Assembly (NCBI GenBank): GCA_002382605.1
Contig: DFYG01000016.1
Location: forward strand, 1-7,782
Direction: 5' to 3'
DNA length: 7,782 nt
DNA from: Synergistaceae bacterium UBA4088
GTDB lineage: Bacteria; Synergistota; Synergistia; Synergistales; Thermovirgaceae
Below, in pieces: positions 5,304-7,782 of the stretch. A model generated the notes under the pieces. It was not told the DNA's origin. It did not search any database and saw only the letters and a list, made by a program, of their open reading frames with translations. Within the stretch, counting starts at the first letter, position 1. Each line of letters begins with the position of its first letter. Position numbers and translations under genes: made by a program.

Positions 5304-7782
5304 TTCCCTACCATCCCATACCGGAAAATTTTCCTTCCCTGTGCGATCAGGGTAGGTATCAGTGCCCCGAAGATCACAACCCCCCATTCGAGGCCAGAGA
5401 GGGGGACAATATCAAGAACGGTCTGCATTATCGGGAAATGTGTGATGGTGAACTGCAAAAGAGCCGAAAATACGACCCCCGCAAGGAGCCACGGATTAGA
5501 GAATATCTGTTCAGGGTTTGAAAGAATGCTCTTGTTCCTGACGTTGAAAACGAAGAGGAGCTGCGCGAAAACAAGAGTGTGAAAACATATCTCGGTGGCC
5601 CGGACAGTATCACCCGGGTTCAATACCAGAGAGAGGCCATACGCGGCGAATACGCCTAGTGACATTGCCAGCCCGTAGAAAATTATGTTGATCCTGTGCC
5701 ATTTTGTCAAAATATCCTCTTGTCTGTTTTTGGGAGGGCGGCTCATCACCTCAGGTTCGGATGGATCCAGCGCAAGTGCCAGAGCCGGGGCAACGTCGGT
5801 CACAAGGTTTATCCATAGGATCTGCAGGGGAAGCAGAATAGAAGGAAGACCTAGAATTATTCCGCCCAGAACTGTGATCACTTCGCTGAGGTTGCAGCAC
5901 AGGAGAAAAAGAACAGATTTCCGTATGTTGTCGAAGATCTTTCTGCCCTCGCTGATAGCAGTGACGATAGTCGAAAATCGGTCGTCCTGCAGGATGATGT
6001 CGGAAGCAGCCTTACTGACCTCCGTTCCCTGGATGCCCATGGCAATTCCCACATCGGCCTGCTTGAGTGCTGCAGCATCGTTGACACCGTCGCCGGTCAT
6101 TGCCACGACCTCACCCGCTGACTGGAGAGCCCTTATGATCTTCAGCTTGAGTTCGGGTGTGACCCTTGCTATGACCGCTATCTCTCTCATTTTTCCTGAC
6201 AGTTCACTTTCTTCTGTTTCGGCAAGTTCGTATCCCGAAATGACAACTCTTGCACTCTGGCCGAGGATCCCAACTTCTTCCGCGATGGAGCGGGCGGTAA
6301 CGAGGTGATCTCCAGTCACCATGATCACGTGTATTCCTGCGTCGTGGCATAAGCGTACGGATTCCATGACTTCGGGCCTTGGGGGGTCGAATATCCCGGC
6401 TACACCAAGGAAGACCAGGTCGTTTTCATCTTCTCCCCATGCGAAGGCAAGAGTGCGCATCCCCTGTGCGGCCATCTCCTCGATCCGGTCCATCCACTCC
6501 TTCTGGATATCCGGAGTTAATGGAGTCGCCTTTCCATCGATCATGAACCGGGAAGCCTTATAAACCAGCTTCTCCGGGGCACCCTTGACCGCAACGCAGT
6601 CTCTGTGCCAGGTTATCATCTGCATAGTTTGTGAATCAAAAGGTTCCTCCCTGATGATCGGACTCTCCTTCCGCATGGCTGCAACTTCAACCCCCCGGGA
6701 AACGGCGTATTTGAGAAGAGCCACTTCCATCGGGTCGCCAATTGAGGAGTCGCCATCGATAATCGCTTTGTTGCAGAGTACCGCAACCCTGAGGAGCAGA
6801 TCCTCTTCGCCTGGATCCGACATTTCTACCGAACGCACAGCCATATCGTTCATTGTCAGTGTCCCTGTCTTGTCCGTACATATCACTGTAGTGGACCCCA
6901 GCGTTTCGACGGAGGAAAGGTTTCTGACCAGGGCCTTGCGGCTTGCCATCCTGTGTACACCCAAAGCCAGGGTCATGGTAGCGACAAAGGGGAGCCCCTC
7001 GGGAACCGCAGCAACGGCAAGGGCTATCCCAGTCTCGATCATTCTTACGATCCCTCTCCCCTGGAAGACCCCAAGGCCGGTTACCAGCACCGCGATCCCT
7101 ATGACCATTTTGATCAGGAATCTGCTGAGCCTGTCGAGCCTTTCTTCAAGAGGTGTAGTTTTCTTGCCGATGGTGGAAAGGAGGGAGCTGATCTTCCCTA
7201 TTTCCGTGCGCATACCCGTGGCGAATACGATCGCCCTGCCCGAACCGCGTACAACGGCAGTACCGGAAAAGAGACAGTTCTTCCGGTCGGCGAGTTCGGT
7301 CTTCAGAGGGATCTGGGATGCGGTCTTGTTCACTGGAAGAGACTCACCAGTCAGTGCCGCTTCGTCCACCGCAAGGTTATACTGCTCGAAGACACGGGCG
7401 TCGGCCGGAACAACGTCCCCTGACTCCAGAAGGATTATCTCTCCAGGAACGATCTCGTTGCTGTTTATGATCTGTGTCTTTCCCTTACGAAGTATTACGG
7501 CTTTGAGAGATATCATCTTGCGAAGGGCAAGAAGGGCTTTTTCGGCGCGGAACTCGGTCAGAAAACCAATTGCAGCATTCAGCAAAATTACTACAAGGAT
7601 AGCTGACGCATCAAGCGTCTCTCCCATCACCAGGCTGATGATTGAAGCTCCGCCAAGCAGGTAGATCATTGGGGTCATAAACTGTTTGAGAAGATTCCTC
7701 CACCAGGGTTCCGGCTCTTCGGGGTTGATCTCGTTCGGGCCGTATCGTTCAAGAAGAGATGCGGCTTTTTCGGGATCGAGAC
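5300..7782 (-). CDS. P2A-type (Ca2+-like) cation-transporting P-type ATPase, N-terminus beyond window
   Basis: The frame is open to the right edge, where LDPEKAASLLERYGPNEINP is the typical cation-ATPase N-terminal domain. The ATG at 7678 is therefore internal. Positions below count that Met as residue 1 (792 residues to the stop). Visible are M1-M2 (about 3-40), actuator TGES (110-113), M4 PEGLP (226-230), phosphorylation site DKTGTLT with D269, nucleotide-site KGAPE (365-369), hinge TGDGVNDAA (528-536), and M5-M10 to the C-terminus. Residues matching SERCA Ca2+ ligands are present: E227 (M4), N596 and E599 (M5), N624, T627 and D628 (M6). The M8 glutamate is Gln (Q706), as in plasma-membrane-type pumps. 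It probably exports Ca2+ across the cytoplasmic membrane; Mn2+ or another cation is possible. The FDSQTMQM segment lacks the basic residue usual in the FDSxRK motif. No hairpin with a T-run follows the stop, so readthrough into the protease operon is possible. Confidence 0.94.
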   Translation of the reverse strand, partial: LDPEKAASLLERYGPNEINPEEPEPWWRNLLKQFMTPMIYLLGGASIISLVMGETLDASAILVVILLNAAIGFLTEFRAEKALLALRKMISLKAVILRKGKTQIINSNEIVPGEIILLESGDVVPADARVFEQYNLAVDEAALTGESLPVNKTASQIPLKTELADRKNCLFSGTAVVRGSGRAIVFATGMRTEIGKISSLLSTIGKKTTPLEERLDRLSRFLIKMVIGIAVLVTGLGVFQGRGIVRMIETGIALAVAAVPEGLPFVATMTLALGVHRMASRKALVRNLSSVETLGSTTVICTDKTGTLTMNDMAVRSVEMSDPGEEDLLLRVAVLCNKAIIDGDSSIGDPMEVALLKYAVSRGVEVAAMRKESPIIREEPFDSQTMQMITWHRDCVAVKGAPEKLVYKASRFMIDGKATPLTPDIQKEWMDRIEEMAAQGMRTLAFAWGEDENDLVFLGVAGIFDPPRPEVMESVRLCHDAGIHVIMVTGDHLVTARSIAEEVGILGQSARVVISGYELAETEESELSGKMREIAVIARVTPELKLKIIRALQSAGEVVAMTGDGVNDAAALKQADVGIAMGIQGTEVSKAASDIILQDDRFSTIVTAISEGRKIFDNIRKSVLFLLCCNLSEVITVLGGIILGLPSILLPLQILWINLVTDVAPALALALDPSEPEVMSRPPKNRQEDILTKWHRINIIFYGLAMSLGVFAAYGLSLVLNPGDTVRATEICFHTLVFAQLLFVFNVRNKSILSNPEQIFSNPWLLAGVVFSALLQFTITHFPIMQTVLDIVPLSGLEWGVVIFGALIPTLIAQGRKIFRYGMVGK

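Noticed and set aside
5685..6308. Plus-strand open frame of 207 codons antisense to the ATPase gene
   Set aside because: Low-complexity Ser/Ala/Arg composition opposite highly conserved ATPase motifs; a mirror of codon bias rather than a gene.
6585..7664. Long plus-strand open frame (359 codons) antisense to the ATPase gene
   Set aside because: The translation is Ser/Arg/Thr/Ile-rich without domains, typical of the complement of a conserved coding gene. The minus-strand frame has all P-type ATPase motifs.
1..7782. CRISPR arrays, insertion sequences, attachment sites, prophage genes or a defence island
   Set aside because: No regularly spaced long repeats, transposase or integrase motifs, or terminal inverted repeats were visible. 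The tRNA gene at the left edge has no adjacent integrase in the window.

Overview
The window looks like chromosomal core sequence from a moderately GC-rich anaerobic bacterium. Nothing points to a phage, plasmid or other mobile element. A YerC/TrpR-like regulator, a stand-alone Lon-like protease of the AAA_32 type, a DUF362-ferredoxin protein and a P2A-type cation ATPase are together compatible with a Synergistota- or Clostridia-like host. That assignment is inference from gene content and I hold it loosely.

Layout. At the left edge is the 5' part of a minus-strand tRNA-Leu(UAA) gene (1-69), cut by the window border, with a near-consensus sigma-70 promoter (81-109). A 180-bp divergent intergenic region follows. 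It carries a candidate plus-strand promoter, a perfect 12-bp palindrome and three CTAG-like boxes exactly 10 bp apart. It leads into a small TrpR-superfamily regulator of the YerC type (251-544), which ends at a strong intrinsic terminator (576-600).

Everything from 607 to the right edge is on the minus strand. In transcription order it holds: a P2A (Ca2+-type) ATPase that enters from beyond the right edge (7782-5300); a 288-bp gap (5299-5012) with two coding-like stretches that have no clean gene structure; a Lon-like ATP-dependent protease (5011-2432); an endonuclease III-family glycosylase (2435-1743); and a DUF362 protein with two C-terminal [4Fe-4S] motifs (1746-607). The last three are joined by two ATGA stop/start overlaps and form a translationally coupled operon. 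The regulator and this operon converge on the terminator.

How the genes may work together. The Lon-like protease (protein quality control), the Nth glycosylase (base-excision repair) and the DUF362 ferredoxin-like protein have no textbook shared pathway. Two of the three carry [4Fe-4S] clusters, so a shared link to oxidative or redox stress is possible but unproven. The ATPase probably exports Ca2+ or a similar divalent cation.

I found no convincing new biological system. The parts most worth a second look are the phased CTAG boxes before the YerC-like gene and the anomalous gap between the ATPase and the protease.
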